A stretch of DNA of 52,772 bases from an uncultured Acetatifactor sp. Lineage in GTDB: Bacteria > Bacillota > Clostridia > Lachnospirales > Lachnospiraceae. A program made the position numbers and the translations under genes. Positions 43,147 through 52,400 of this stretch are shown one piece after another. The first letter of the stretch is position 1, and each line of letters begins with the position of its first letter. The stretch is taken from positions 1-52,772 of the forward strand of contig CAJTPH010000019.1 in NCBI GenBank assembly GCA_910578215.1, written 5' to 3'. The notes under the pieces were generated by a model. That model worked only from the letters and a program-made list of their open reading frames with translations, was not told where the DNA came from and did no database searches.

Positions 43147-44052
43147 ATGAGTGAAGCGTTCCATATAATCAGCGACGGCTCCTGTGATCTGCCGGTGGAG
43201 CTGACGGAGGAGAAGAATATTACGGTGGTTCCCTTTTATGTTTCCTTTGACGATGAGCATTACCAGAAGGAAATTGTCGAGATCGGAATCAGGGATTTTT
43301 ATCAGCAGATGGTGGACAGGAAGGGTGTATATCCGAAATCGTCCATGCCCTCTACGCAGGATTATGTGGACGTGTTTTTGCCATATGTCAAACAGGGGCT
43401 GCCTGTTGTCTGTATCTGTATTACCACAAAGTTCAGCGGTTCCCTGCAGTCGGCGGTAAATGCCCGCAGCCTTGTGCTGGAGGAGCATCCCGGGGCGCAG
43501 ATTACGGTGATCGATTCCACGCTGGACACGGTTTTGCAGGGGTTGTATGTGCTGGAGGCGGTGAGGCTGCGTGACGGCGGATACGACTATGAGACTGCGG
43601 TGAAGCGTCTGGAGGAGATCAGGAGCACCGGAAGAATTTTCTTTACGGTGGGCGATATGGAATATTTAAAGCACGGCGGGCGCATCGGGAAGGTATCTGC
43701 CGTGGCGGGAAGCGTGCTTGGCATCCGCCCGGTTATCACCCTGAAGCAGGGAGAAATTTTCCCCTCCGGCATTGGACGCGGAAGAAAGCGTACAACGGAG
43801 AAGGCGCTGAGCCTGTTGATCGATTATCTGAAAAGCAGCGGGAAGGATGTTGACTGCTTCAGCATAACAATAGGCTTTGGCTATGATTATGAGGAGGCGG
43901 TTGCCTTCAGAGAGCATGCGTTGGAGACGCTGCATGGAAAGGGGCTTGCCGTAAAGGAGCTTCCTATCTATCAGATAGGAGCGACCATCAGCGTCCATAC
44001 GGGTCCCTATCCGCTGGGCTTTGGCGTCATTGAGAAGGCGGTCCACAATTAA
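43147..44052 (+). CDS. DegV family fatty acid-binding protein
   Basis: A 301-residue DegV/FakB-like protein that binds a fatty acid and presents it to a FakA-type kinase for phospholipid use. It opens with HIISDGSCDLP, has KSSMPSTQDY and TTKFSGSLQSA as lipid-head contacts, and ends with the small domain containing GATISVHTGP. It has the family length. No fakA is adjacent, which is common because FakA lies elsewhere. It has its own promoter and ribosome site (GAAAGGT). Confidence 0.93.
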   Translation: MSEAFHIISDGSCDLPVELTEEKNITVVPFYVSFDDEHYQKEIVEIGIRDFYQQMVDRKGVYPKSSMPSTQDYVDVFLPYVKQGLPVVCICITTKFSGSLQSAVNARSLVLEEHPGAQITVIDSTLDTVLQGLYVLEAVRLRDGGYDYETAVKRLEEIRSTGRIFFTVGDMEYLKHGGRIGKVSAVAGSVLGIRPVITLKQGEIFPSGIGRGRKRTTEKALSLLIDYLKSSGKDVDCFSITIGFGYDYEEAVAFREHALETLHGKGLAVKELPIYQIGATISVHTGPYPLGFGVIEKAVHN

Positions 44053-44082
44053 AACAGACAGTGACATATTTTTCACAAGGAC

Positions 44083-44898
44083 TCAGGGAGCTTCGATGCA
44101 GTGCATCAGGAGCTCCTTTATATTTTGAAAGCAGTAGTCCGCAGGATAGGAAGTGTCTGCCATGTCCTGAGGCTTTGCCTCACCGGTAAAGACAACACAG
44201 GTATCAACGCCCGCGTTAATGCCGCAGGCAATATCCGTGTAGAGACGGTCGCCTACCACAAGGGTTTCCTCCTTTGAGAAGCCCCACATGGACAGGCACA
44301 GCTCTACCACATGGCGGCTTGGCTTGCCCAGGTAGTCGGGGGTCTTGCCGGTGGAGTCCGTGAGCATGCGGCAGATAGCGCCGCAGTCCGGAACAAAGCC
44401 GAATTCCACGGGACAGCACAGGTCAGGATTGGTGGCGTAAAAGGGAACGTCCCTGACGGACAGTGCCTTGCAGGCCTGAACCAGCTTGTCATAGGTGAGC
44501 TCGCTGTCATAGGCGGCGACCACGCAGGCGACATCGTTATCGGCGGTTTCCGTGACGCACAGCCCGTTTCTGCGCAGTTCATTAATAAAGGACACGGTGC
44601 CCAGCACAAAGAGCTTTTTATGGGCAAAATGTTCTTTTAAAAAGCGTATGGTCATAAAGCCGGAGGTCACAAACTGTTCCTCCACAGTCTCCAGCTGAAA
44701 TGCCCTGCGGAATTTATCCACGTAATCCTTTCCGCTGCGGGTAGAATTGTTGGTGATAAAGCAGCTTCTGCCCCCGATGCGTTCAATATGGGAGAGCAGC
44801 TCTGCGCTGCCCTCATACAGGGTGTCTCCAACGGCAATGGTGCCGTCTATATCAAACAAAAACAGCTTTTTTTTCTTCAAATTTTCCAGTGGTTTCAT
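44083..44898 (-). CDS. HAD-superfamily phosphatase, NagD-like
   Basis: A 271-residue HAD hydrolase of the NagD/AraL/p-nitrophenyl phosphatase group. Motif I LFDIDGT has nucleophile Asp16 and Asp18, motif II FITNNST follows, a C2-type cap sits between, and motif IV VGDRLYTDI closes the site. These enzymes dephosphorylate sugar phosphates or nucleotides. The start lies before a plausible minus-strand promoter at 44921-44949. Convergent with the DegV gene. Confidence 0.92.
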   Translation of the reverse strand: MKPLENLKKKKLFLFDIDGTIAVGDTLYEGSAELLSHIERIGGRSCFITNNSTRSGKDYVDKFRRAFQLETVEEQFVTSGFMTIRFLKEHFAHKKLFVLGTVSFINELRRNGLCVTETADNDVACVVAAYDSELTYDKLVQACKALSVRDVPFYATNPDLCCPVEFGFVPDCGAICRMLTDSTGKTPDYLGKPSRHVVELCLSMWGFSKEETLVVGDRLYTDIACGINAGVDTCVVFTGEAKPQDMADTSYPADYCFQNIKELLMHCIEAP

Positions 44899-44920
44899 GG
44901 CTTTTTCCTTTTAGCAATTG

Positions 44921-44949
44921 TTTTATCCGGTTATAGCTTTCACTGTCAA
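44921..44949 (-). promoter_or_regulatory. Possible promoter of the NagD-like gene
   Basis: Minus strand: TTGACA (44944-44949), 17-bp spacer, ATAAAA (44921-44926). The -10 is poor. Confidence 0.42.
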
Positions 44950-44994
44950 CAAGTATAGCATTTCAAAAGGGGAGGGGCAAGTGAAATATTATGA

Positions 44995-45032
44995 GAGGAA
45001 TCAGGTTTGGCTATTGGGAGGAATCAGGTTTG
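44995..45032 (+). repeat. 15-bp direct repeat upstream of the glycosylase gene
   Basis: GAGGAATCAGGTTTG occurs at 44995-45009 and at 45018-45032, 23 bp apart, just upstream of the likely promoter of the glycosylase gene. Confidence 0.6.
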
Positions 45033-45051
45033 CAGAATTATAAGAATCAGA

Positions 45052-45080
45052 ATGACATTCCGTGGGTTTAGTGATAATAT
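45052..45080 (+). promoter_or_regulatory. Possible SigA promoter of the glycosylase-addBA unit
   Basis: ATGACA (45052-45057), 17-bp spacer, TAATAT (45075-45080). Confidence 0.5.
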
Positions 45081-45148
45081 TAAATGGAAAAGCTTTAAAG
45101 AATTTTGCGTTACGATAAAATGATTCGGAGATTGAGGAAGAAACCGAT

Positions 45149-45823
45149 ATGGCGGATATGAGCGGATATGCGGCGGGAGAGATGACAAAGGAGAGGTTAA
45201 AAAGGGAGTTTTTTGCCAGAGACGGGCTGACCGTGGCAAAAGAGCTTCTGGGGAAGATTCTGGTACATGAGACCGGGCTTGGCATTGTGCGGGGCGTTAT
45301 TACCGAGGTAGAGAGCTATATGGGGGAGACGGACAAGGGCTCCCATACTTATGGGGGCAGGCGCACGGAGCGCACGGAGCCCATGTACCACGCGGGCGGC
45401 ACCTCGTATGTGTACCTTATATACGGTATGTACAGCTGTATGAATATCGCCGTCATGAGGGAGGGGATTCCCCAGGCAGTGCTTTTGCGCAGCGTCATTC
45501 CCGCGGACGAGGAATCCGGGCGGATTATGCTCTCTCTGCGGCTGGAGGAGCAAAACCGCAGGAGGATAAAGCAGCAAAAGGCTCCCTATACCATGGACGA
45601 CTGCCCCAAATCCCTGACGAAGGCTTTGGCGGACGGACCCGGCAAGCTCTGTATCGCCATGGGCATTACAAGGGCGGATAACAATGTGGATATGGTGGAG
45701 AGCGGGAAATTTTATGTGACGGAGGGCCGGGCCGTCAAGCCCTCGCAGATCAAGGCGGGCAAGAGGATCGGCATCGACTACGCGGAGGAAGCGGCGGACT
45801 ATCTGTGGAGGTTTTATTTATGA
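45149..45823 (+). CDS. 3-methyladenine DNA glycosylase (AAG/MPG family)
   Basis: Removes alkylated purines such as 3-methyladenine from DNA to begin base-excision repair. The 224-residue protein matches the AAG family: LAKELLGKILVHE-like start, VITEVESYMGE with the catalytic Glu53, YVYLIYGMYSCMNI and a PGKLCIAMGI segment. The family is monomeric and cytosolic. Its stop overlaps the addB start by 4 bases, so alkylation repair and double-strand-break repair are probably cotranscribed. The start codon has a weak AGGAAG site. Confidence 0.93.
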   Translation: MADMSGYAAGEMTKERLKREFFARDGLTVAKELLGKILVHETGLGIVRGVITEVESYMGETDKGSHTYGGRRTERTEPMYHAGGTSYVYLIYGMYSCMNIAVMREGIPQAVLLRSVIPADEESGRIMLSLRLEEQNRRRIKQQKAPYTMDDCPKSLTKALADGPGKLCIAMGITRADNNVDMVESGKFYVTEGRAVKPSQIKAGKRIGIDYAEEAADYLWRFYL

Positions 45824-48800
45824 GCCTTCAATTTTATTTCGGACCCTCCGGAGCCGGCAAGAGCAGGATGCTCTATGAGGATGTGATAAGGCGTGCGGGG
45901 GAGAATCCCGGGCAGAATTTTCTGGTCATAGTGCCGGATCAGTTTACCATGCAGACCCAGAAGGATTTTGTGCTTTTAAGCGACAGAGGCGGCATTATGA
46001 ATATCGATGTCTTAAGCTTCGGGCGGCTTGGGCACCGCATTCTGGAGGAGGTGGGCGGACAGGAGATTCCCGTCCTGGATGACACCGGCAAAAGCCTTGT
46101 GCTGCAGAAGGTGGCGGCAGGTCTGAAGGACGAGCTTCCCACACTGGGGAGCTTCCTTCAGAGGCAGGGCTATATACACGAGGTAAAGAGCGCCATCTCG
46201 GAGTTTATGCAGTACGGTATTGGAACGGAGGATGTAAAAAAGCTGATCGAATATGCGGGAAAGCGGGGGGCGCTGGTGCAGAAGCTGAAGGACCTGGAGA
46301 CGCTGTACAGGGGCTTTATGGGCTATATTCACGGCAATTTTATCACTACCGAGGAGACTCTTGACGTCCTCAGGCGTTCCCTGCAGAAATCCAGGCTGCT
46401 GCCGGGGAGCGTGGTTGTGTTTGACGGCTTCACCGGGTTTACGCCCATACAGAACAGGGTCATAGCGGAGCTTATGCGGCTGTGCGGCGAGGTGGTCATG
46501 GTCCTGACCCTGGGCGCGGGGGAAAATCCCTATGAGCTTGACGGGGAGCAGAAGCTGTTTCACCTGACAAAGAAAACCGTGGCGGACCTGTGCCGCCTGG
46601 CGGAGGAAAACCGTGTGGAGCGGGGACGGGACGTGTTTGTGATGCAGAACCACCGCTTTTCCCAGTCTCCGGCGCTGTGGCACCTGGAGAGGAACCTGTT
46701 CCGCTATCATGTGACGGCTTTTGAGGAGGAACAGCAGGAAATACATATGTTTGAGGCAAGCGCTCCCAAGGAGGAGGTTCATCAGACCGGACTGGAGATC
46801 TGCCGGCTGATTCGGGAAAAGGGCTTTGCCTATCGGGATATAGCGGTGATCGTAGGGGATCTGGAGAGCTATGCCCCCTATGTGGAGACGGAATTCGCCA
46901 AGATGGAGATACCCGTTTACATAGACAGAACCAGGGGAATCGTGCTGAATCCCATGATAGAGTACATCAAGAGCGCGCTTTCGCTCTTTGACAGGGACTT
47001 TTCTTATGAGACGGTGTTCCACTATCTGAGAAGCGGCCTGTCCGACCTGACGCCGGAGGAGGTGGACAAGCTGGAGAATTACTGTATTAAGACGGGGCTT
47101 AGAGGTTATCGGGGCTACAGCCGTCTTTTCACCCGAAGGGCCGCGCAGGCGGAGGGGGACGAGGAGGCGCTGGCGGAGCTGAACGGAATCAGGGAGCGGA
47201 TGATGGCGCAGGTTGAAATGCTTCATCTTGGCAAGGAGGAGCCGGTGAAGGTCTATGTCAACGCCCTGTATGATTTTCTGGTGCAGAACAGGGTGCAGCA
47301 AAAGCTTTTTGCCTATCAGGAGAAATTTGAGGCGGAAGGAGAGGCGGGGCGCGCCAGGGAATACGCCCAGATCTTTCGGCTGGTGATGGAGCTTTTGGAG
47401 CAGATATATGCTCTGCTGGGAGAGGAGACCATTTCTCTGCGGGAATTTTCCGACATTCTGGAGGCAGGCTTCGGGGAGATCCAGGTGGGCACCATTCCTC
47501 AGAATGTGGACAGAATCATTGCGGGAGATATGGAGCGTACGCGCCTTAAGCAGGTAAAGGCGCTGTTCTTTATGGGAGTCAATGACGGGAATATACCGAA
47601 GAATACTTCCAAGGGCGGCATTATTTCCGATATGGACAGGGAGTTTCTGCGGGAGTCGGACCTGGAGCTTGCGCCCAGCCCAAGGCAGCAGATGTATATT
47701 CAGCGGCTGTATCTGTATCTGAATATGACCAAGCCCTCGGAACGGCTGTATCTGTCCTGGTCCAGGGTAAACAGCGCGGGAAAATCCATCCGTCCCGCCT
47801 ATCTTGTGGACGTGGTAAAGAAGCTCTATCCCCGGCTCACGGTGCAGTATCCGGAATTGAGGCCCGCGGTGGAGCAGATCGTGACGGGAAAGGAAGGGGC
47901 AGCCATTCTTGCGGAGAGCCTGCGGGCATATGTGGAGGGCGTTCTTTCCCCGGAGAAGGAAAGGGACTTTTTTACGGTGTACCAGGTCTATGGACAGGAA
48001 CGGCTGAAGCCCAGGCGCGATATGCTCACGGGCGCGGCGTTTCGCCGCTATGACGGCAGGGGGCTTGCGCCGGAGGTGGCGAGGGCGCTTTACGGGCTGC
48101 AGCTTGAAAACAGCGTTACCCGGCTGGAGACGTATGCGGCATGTGCCTACAGGCATTTTCTGCAGTATGGCCTGACCTTGAGGGAGCGGGAGGAGTTTTC
48201 CTTTGAAAATGTGGATATGGGCAATGTGTACCATGCGGTATTGGAGCAGTTTGCCGAGAAGCTTGCCGGGAGCGGGTACACATGGTTTGACTTTCCGGAG
48301 GAATTCGGGGAAAAGGCGGTAAGGGAGGCGCTTGAGTCCTATGCGGCGGCATATGGCGATACGGTGCTGTACAGCAGCTCCAGAAACGAGTACGCAATCA
48401 CAAGAATGGGGCGTATTCTGACAAGGACCGTGCTGACTCTGCAGAAGCAGCTTAACAAGGGCAGCTTTACGCCGGAGCTTTTCGAGGTCTCCTTTCGTCA
48501 GACGGACGAGCTTGCCAGCGTCAACGTGGCGCTTTCCGAGCAGGAGAGGATGCGGCTGACGGGGCGGATCGACAGAGTGGATGTGGCGGAGGATCAGGAC
48601 AAGGTATACGTCAAGGTCATCGACTATAAATCGGGAAACAGGCAGTTTGACCTGGCTGCGCTTTATTACGGGCTGCAGCTGCAGCTGGTGGTGTACATGA
48701 ACGCCGCTCTGGAGCTGGAGGCAAAGCGGCATCCGGACAAGGAGGTGGTGCCGGCCGCGCTGCTTTATTATCACATAGACGACCCTTCCGTGGAGACGCC

Positions 48801-49245
48801 CGTTGAGCTGACTGACGATGAGATCAACCGGGAAATAGAAAAGCAGCTTCGCATGAAGGGCGTTGTAAACGGCGAGCCGGATATTGTCAGCCGTCTGGAC
48901 AAGTACATGGAGGACAGGTCGGATGTGATTCCTGTGGAGCGGAAAAAGGACGGCAGCTTTACGGCGCGTTCTTCGGTGCTGAGCGCAGATGATCTGAAGA
49001 CGGTTTCCGGCTATGTGAGCCGTAAGATTGCGGATATCGGCAGGAATATTCTGGATGGGACCATCGCCTTGAATCCTTATGAAAAGGGAAACGAGGAGGC
49101 CTGCACCTATTGCGGCTTTAAGCATGTGTGCGGCTTTGACATAAGCCTGCCGGGGTGCGACAAGAGAAGGCTGGAAAACATGGACAGGCAGGAGGCGCTT
49201 GAAAGGATAGCGGGACAGGGCAGGCAGAACGTGCAGGACAGATAG
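45820..49245 (+). CDS. addB: ATP-dependent helicase/nuclease subunit B
   Basis: The AddB subunit of the AddAB enzyme that resects double-strand breaks until Chi. The 1141-residue protein begins with a Walker A, GPSGAGKS (8-15), as in AddB. The C-terminal RecB-type nuclease has VIDYKSG. Four cysteines of the iron-sulfur staple are present: Cys775 and Cys1095, Cys1098, Cys1104, with the same spacing of the last three as in Bacillus subtilis AddB. The ATG at 45820 overlaps the glycosylase stop and has GGAGG 8 bases before it. Confidence 0.96.
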   Translation: MSLQFYFGPSGAGKSRMLYEDVIRRAGENPGQNFLVIVPDQFTMQTQKDFVLLSDRGGIMNIDVLSFGRLGHRILEEVGGQEIPVLDDTGKSLVLQKVAAGLKDELPTLGSFLQRQGYIHEVKSAISEFMQYGIGTEDVKKLIEYAGKRGALVQKLKDLETLYRGFMGYIHGNFITTEETLDVLRRSLQKSRLLPGSVVVFDGFTGFTPIQNRVIAELMRLCGEVVMVLTLGAGENPYELDGEQKLFHLTKKTVADLCRLAEENRVERGRDVFVMQNHRFSQSPALWHLERNLFRYHVTAFEEEQQEIHMFEASAPKEEVHQTGLEICRLIREKGFAYRDIAVIVGDLESYAPYVETEFAKMEIPVYIDRTRGIVLNPMIEYIKSALSLFDRDFSYETVFHYLRSGLSDLTPEEVDKLENYCIKTGLRGYRGYSRLFTRRAAQAEGDEEALAELNGIRERMMAQVEMLHLGKEEPVKVYVNALYDFLVQNRVQQKLFAYQEKFEAEGEAGRAREYAQIFRLVMELLEQIYALLGEETISLREFSDILEAGFGEIQVGTIPQNVDRIIAGDMERTRLKQVKALFFMGVNDGNIPKNTSKGGIISDMDREFLRESDLELAPSPRQQMYIQRLYLYLNMTKPSERLYLSWSRVNSAGKSIRPAYLVDVVKKLYPRLTVQYPELRPAVEQIVTGKEGAAILAESLRAYVEGVLSPEKERDFFTVYQVYGQERLKPRRDMLTGAAFRRYDGRGLAPEVARALYGLQLENSVTRLETYAACAYRHFLQYGLTLREREEFSFENVDMGNVYHAVLEQFAEKLAGSGYTWFDFPEEFGEKAVREALESYAAAYGDTVLYSSSRNEYAITRMGRILTRTVLTLQKQLNKGSFTPELFEVSFRQTDELASVNVALSEQERMRLTGRIDRVDVAEDQDKVYVKVIDYKSGNRQFDLAALYYGLQLQLVVYMNAALELEAKRHPDKEVVPAALLYYHIDDPSVETPVELTDDEINREIEKQLRMKGVVNGEPDIVSRLDKYMEDRSDVIPVERKKDGSFTARSSVLSADDLKTVSGYVSRKIADIGRNILDGTIALNPYEKGNEEACTYCGFKHVCGFDISLPGCDKRRLENMDRQEALERIAGQGRQNVQDR

Positions 49246-49280
49246 AAGAAGCAGGCGGACAGGGCAGGAAAAGCAGGCAG

Positions 49281-49432
49281 GGCAGGCGTACAGCACAGGA
49301 TAAGCCGACAGAGCATACAGGGCAGGCGTGCAGCACAGGATAAGCGGACAGAGCGTACAGGACAGGCGTGCAGCACAGGATGCGTGCATGACAGGATAAG
49401 CCGACAGAGCATACAGCACAGGATAAACGAAC
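49281..49432 (+). repeat. 40-bp tandem repeat between addB and addA
   Basis: Units begin at 49281, 49321 and 49361 with an exact 40-bp period, based on GGCAGGCGTGCAGCACAGGA followed by TAAGC-GACAGAGC-TACAG. The third copy carries an internal insertion and is followed by shorter partial copies to about 49432. It fills the gap of 214 bases between the two subunit genes. Confidence 0.85.
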
Positions 49433-49459
49433 AGAAGAATACAAACGGGAGCGAGAGGC

Positions 49460-52400
49460 ATGGCTATTTCATTTACGCCCGAGCAGCAGAGGGTGATCGA
49501 TTTACATAACTGCAATATACTGGTGTCGGCGGCGGCGGGAAGCGGCAAGACGGCGGTGCTGGTGGAGCGCATTGTGAAAAAGGTGTGCGACGAGGCGGAG
49601 CCGGTGGATATCGACAGGCTTCTTATCGTGACCTTCACCAACGCCGCTGCGGCGGAAATGCGCGAGCGGATCGCTGACGGCATCTCGGGGCGGCTTGCCG
49701 CTTCACCGGAGTCCGAGCATATTCAAAAGCAGGCCACCTTAATACACAACGCGCAGATCACCACGATAGACAGCTTCTGCCTGTATCTTCTGCGCAATCA
49801 TTTCAATGAGATCGGTCTGGACCCGGCGTTTCGCATTGCGGACGATGGAGAGGTCAGGCTGATGCAGCAGGAGGCGCTTGCTGAGCTGATGGAGGAGGGC
49901 TACAGGTCGGGCGGCGAAGCGTTTCGGTACTGTGTGGAATATTTTTGTCCCGGTGGGCGGGAAAAGTCTCTGGAGCAGCATATTTTGAACCTGTCCCGCT
50001 ATGCGGCAAGCTTTCCGTTCCCCGGGGAGTGGCTGGAAGAACGAAAGGCTGATTACGGCGCCGCAACGGTGGAGGAGATCTGCGGCTGCGATTACGGCAG
50101 GTATTTGCTGGATTATCTGCAAGGCGTGGTCCGCGGCTGCGCGGAGAAAATGAGCCGCGTGAAGGCCCTGTGCGAAGCGCCGGACGGTCCTTATATGTAT
50201 GGGGAGCTGGTGGAGGGCGAGCTGGAACAGCTTGAGAGCCTGCTTTCCTGCCGTACTCTTTCCGACTATGAGGTAAGGCTGTCGGCGGTGAGCTTTGGGA
50301 GGCTGCCCTCCAAAAAGGACGACAGCGTATCGGCGGCAAAAAGGGAGCTTGCGAAAGGCTTGCGCGCGCAGGTAAAGGACAGTGTCCAGGGGCTGGAGGA
50401 GAAATATTTTGCCACGTCTCTTGAGCTGGCGGCAAGACAGGCGGCGGCCTGCAGGGAGCCGGCGGCAACCCTCATCGATCTGGCGCTTGATTTTGACCGG
50501 CGGATGCAGGAGAAAAAGCGGGATAAGAAGGTCATTGACTTTTCCGATATGGAGCACTATGCGCTGGATATTCTGGTGTCACGGGAGGACGGGGAGATCC
50601 GTCCCAGCCGGGTGGCGCTGGAATACAGGCAGCATTTTGCGGAGATCCTGATAGACGAATATCAGGACAGCAATCTGGTTCAGGAGTATCTGCTGAACGC
50701 CGTGTCGGGGGAGGAGGAAGGTCATTTCAACCGCTTTATGGTGGGTGATGTGAAGCAGAGCATATATAAGTTTCGGCTGGCGAGACCGGAGCTTTTTCTG
50801 GAAAAATACAATACCTATCAGTCCGGCCAGGGGGACTGCCAGAGAATCGATCTGGCAAAAAATTTCAGAAGCAGAAAACAGGTGGTGGACGCGGTCAACG
50901 ATGTGTTTTCACGGCTTATGAGCCAGGACACAGGCGGCATTGCCTATGATGAAAGGGCGGCGCTGTATCCCGGCGCGGTCTATCCGGAGAATCCGGGCTG
51001 CGAAAGCGAGCTTCTTTTGATAGAAAAGCCGGGGAAGGACAGTGCCTTGGAGGAAAAGCAGGCGGAAGCCCTGGCGATTGCGGCGCGGATCAGGGAGCTT
51101 CTTGCAGGCTTTCAGGTGACGGACAGGGAGAGCGGCCTTCTGCGGCGGGCAAGGTATTCCGACATGGTGATTCTTCTTCGCAGCAACAGCGGCTGGGACG
51201 AGGAATTTAAGGAGGTGCTGGAAAAGGAAGGCATTCCTGTGTACATTTCCTCCAGGACCGGATATTTCGGCGCGTCGGAGGTGCAGGAGCTCCTGCAGCT
51301 TCTGCGGGTGCTGGACAATCCCACCCAGGACATCCCTCTGTTTGGAGTGATGAAATCTCTTTTCGGCGGCTTTGACGAGGAGGAAATCGCGCTCATTCGC
51401 AGCGGCGCAAAAGACGGCGCGCTGTACGAGGCGGTGAGAGGCTTTGCCGAAAAAGGGCGTGAGGAAGCCGGAGGCGGGACGGGAGAGGAGTGCGTCAGGG
51501 CGGAGGAAGCCGGAGGCGGGACGGGAGAGGTGTGCGGCGTGCCGGAGGACAGGGCACAGGCGCTGGGGCATAAGTGCTCCGCTTTTTTGGAGAGGATAGA
51601 CCGATACCGGGCCATGGCGGTTTATCTGCCTATCCGGGAGCTTCTGGCAGCGCTGGTGGACGATTTTGATTATTTGAATTATGTGACCGCGCTGCCTGCG
51701 GGGAGCCGGCGCAGGGCCAATGTGGAGATGCTTTTTACCAAGGCGTCTGACTTTGAGAAAACCAGCTATTTCGGACTGTTTCACTTTATCCGCTACATAG
51801 AGCAGCTGGAAAAGTACGATGTGGATTACGGCGAGGCGGACACTCTGGATGAAAATGCGGATGTGGTACGCATTATGAGCATTCACAAGAGCAAGGGACT
51901 GGAGTTTCCCATTACCTTTGTATCGGGCTTGAGCAAGCGGTTTAATATGCAGGATGCCAATCAGTCCCTTATTTTGGATATGGATCTGGGGCTTGGCATC
52001 GACTATGTGGAGCCTGTGAGGCGGATTCGCAACAGGACGCTGCGGAGGGCGGTCCTGGCGGCTAAGCTGAAGACGGACAGCCTGTCCGAGGAGCTGCGTG
52101 TGCTTTATGTGGCGCTGACCCGGGCCAGGGAAAAGCTGATCATGACGGCGACGCTGCAGGAGGCGGCAAAGAAGTGGGAGCTTTGCCGGGAGACAGGCAG
52201 TGTCTCCTTGAGCTTTCTGGATTTTGCGGAGGGGGGAAGCTATCTGGACTTTCTGCTTCCGGCGCTTCCGGACACCTCCGTAGACGTGAGGCTCATAGAG
52301 GCGGAGGAGCTGGCGGCGGCAGAGTTTAAGGAGCAGTTTAGTCTTGCGGACAGGAGAAATAATTTAAAATATGCGGGCAGACTGGGGGATGCCGCGGCAG

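Noticed and set aside
44991..45071. 26-codon frame
   Set aside because: It is largely made of the 15-bp direct repeat, the ribosome site is too far away, and it overlaps the likely glycosylase promoter.
49107..49444. Minus-strand cysteine-rich repeat peptides
   Set aside because: They are translations of the 40-bp tandem repeat and have no start signals.
46012..49683. Minus-strand open frame of 1223 codons
   Set aside because: It lies opposite addB and the start of addA, which have all expected motifs; the translation shows no domain and is an antisense by-product of high G+C codon usage.
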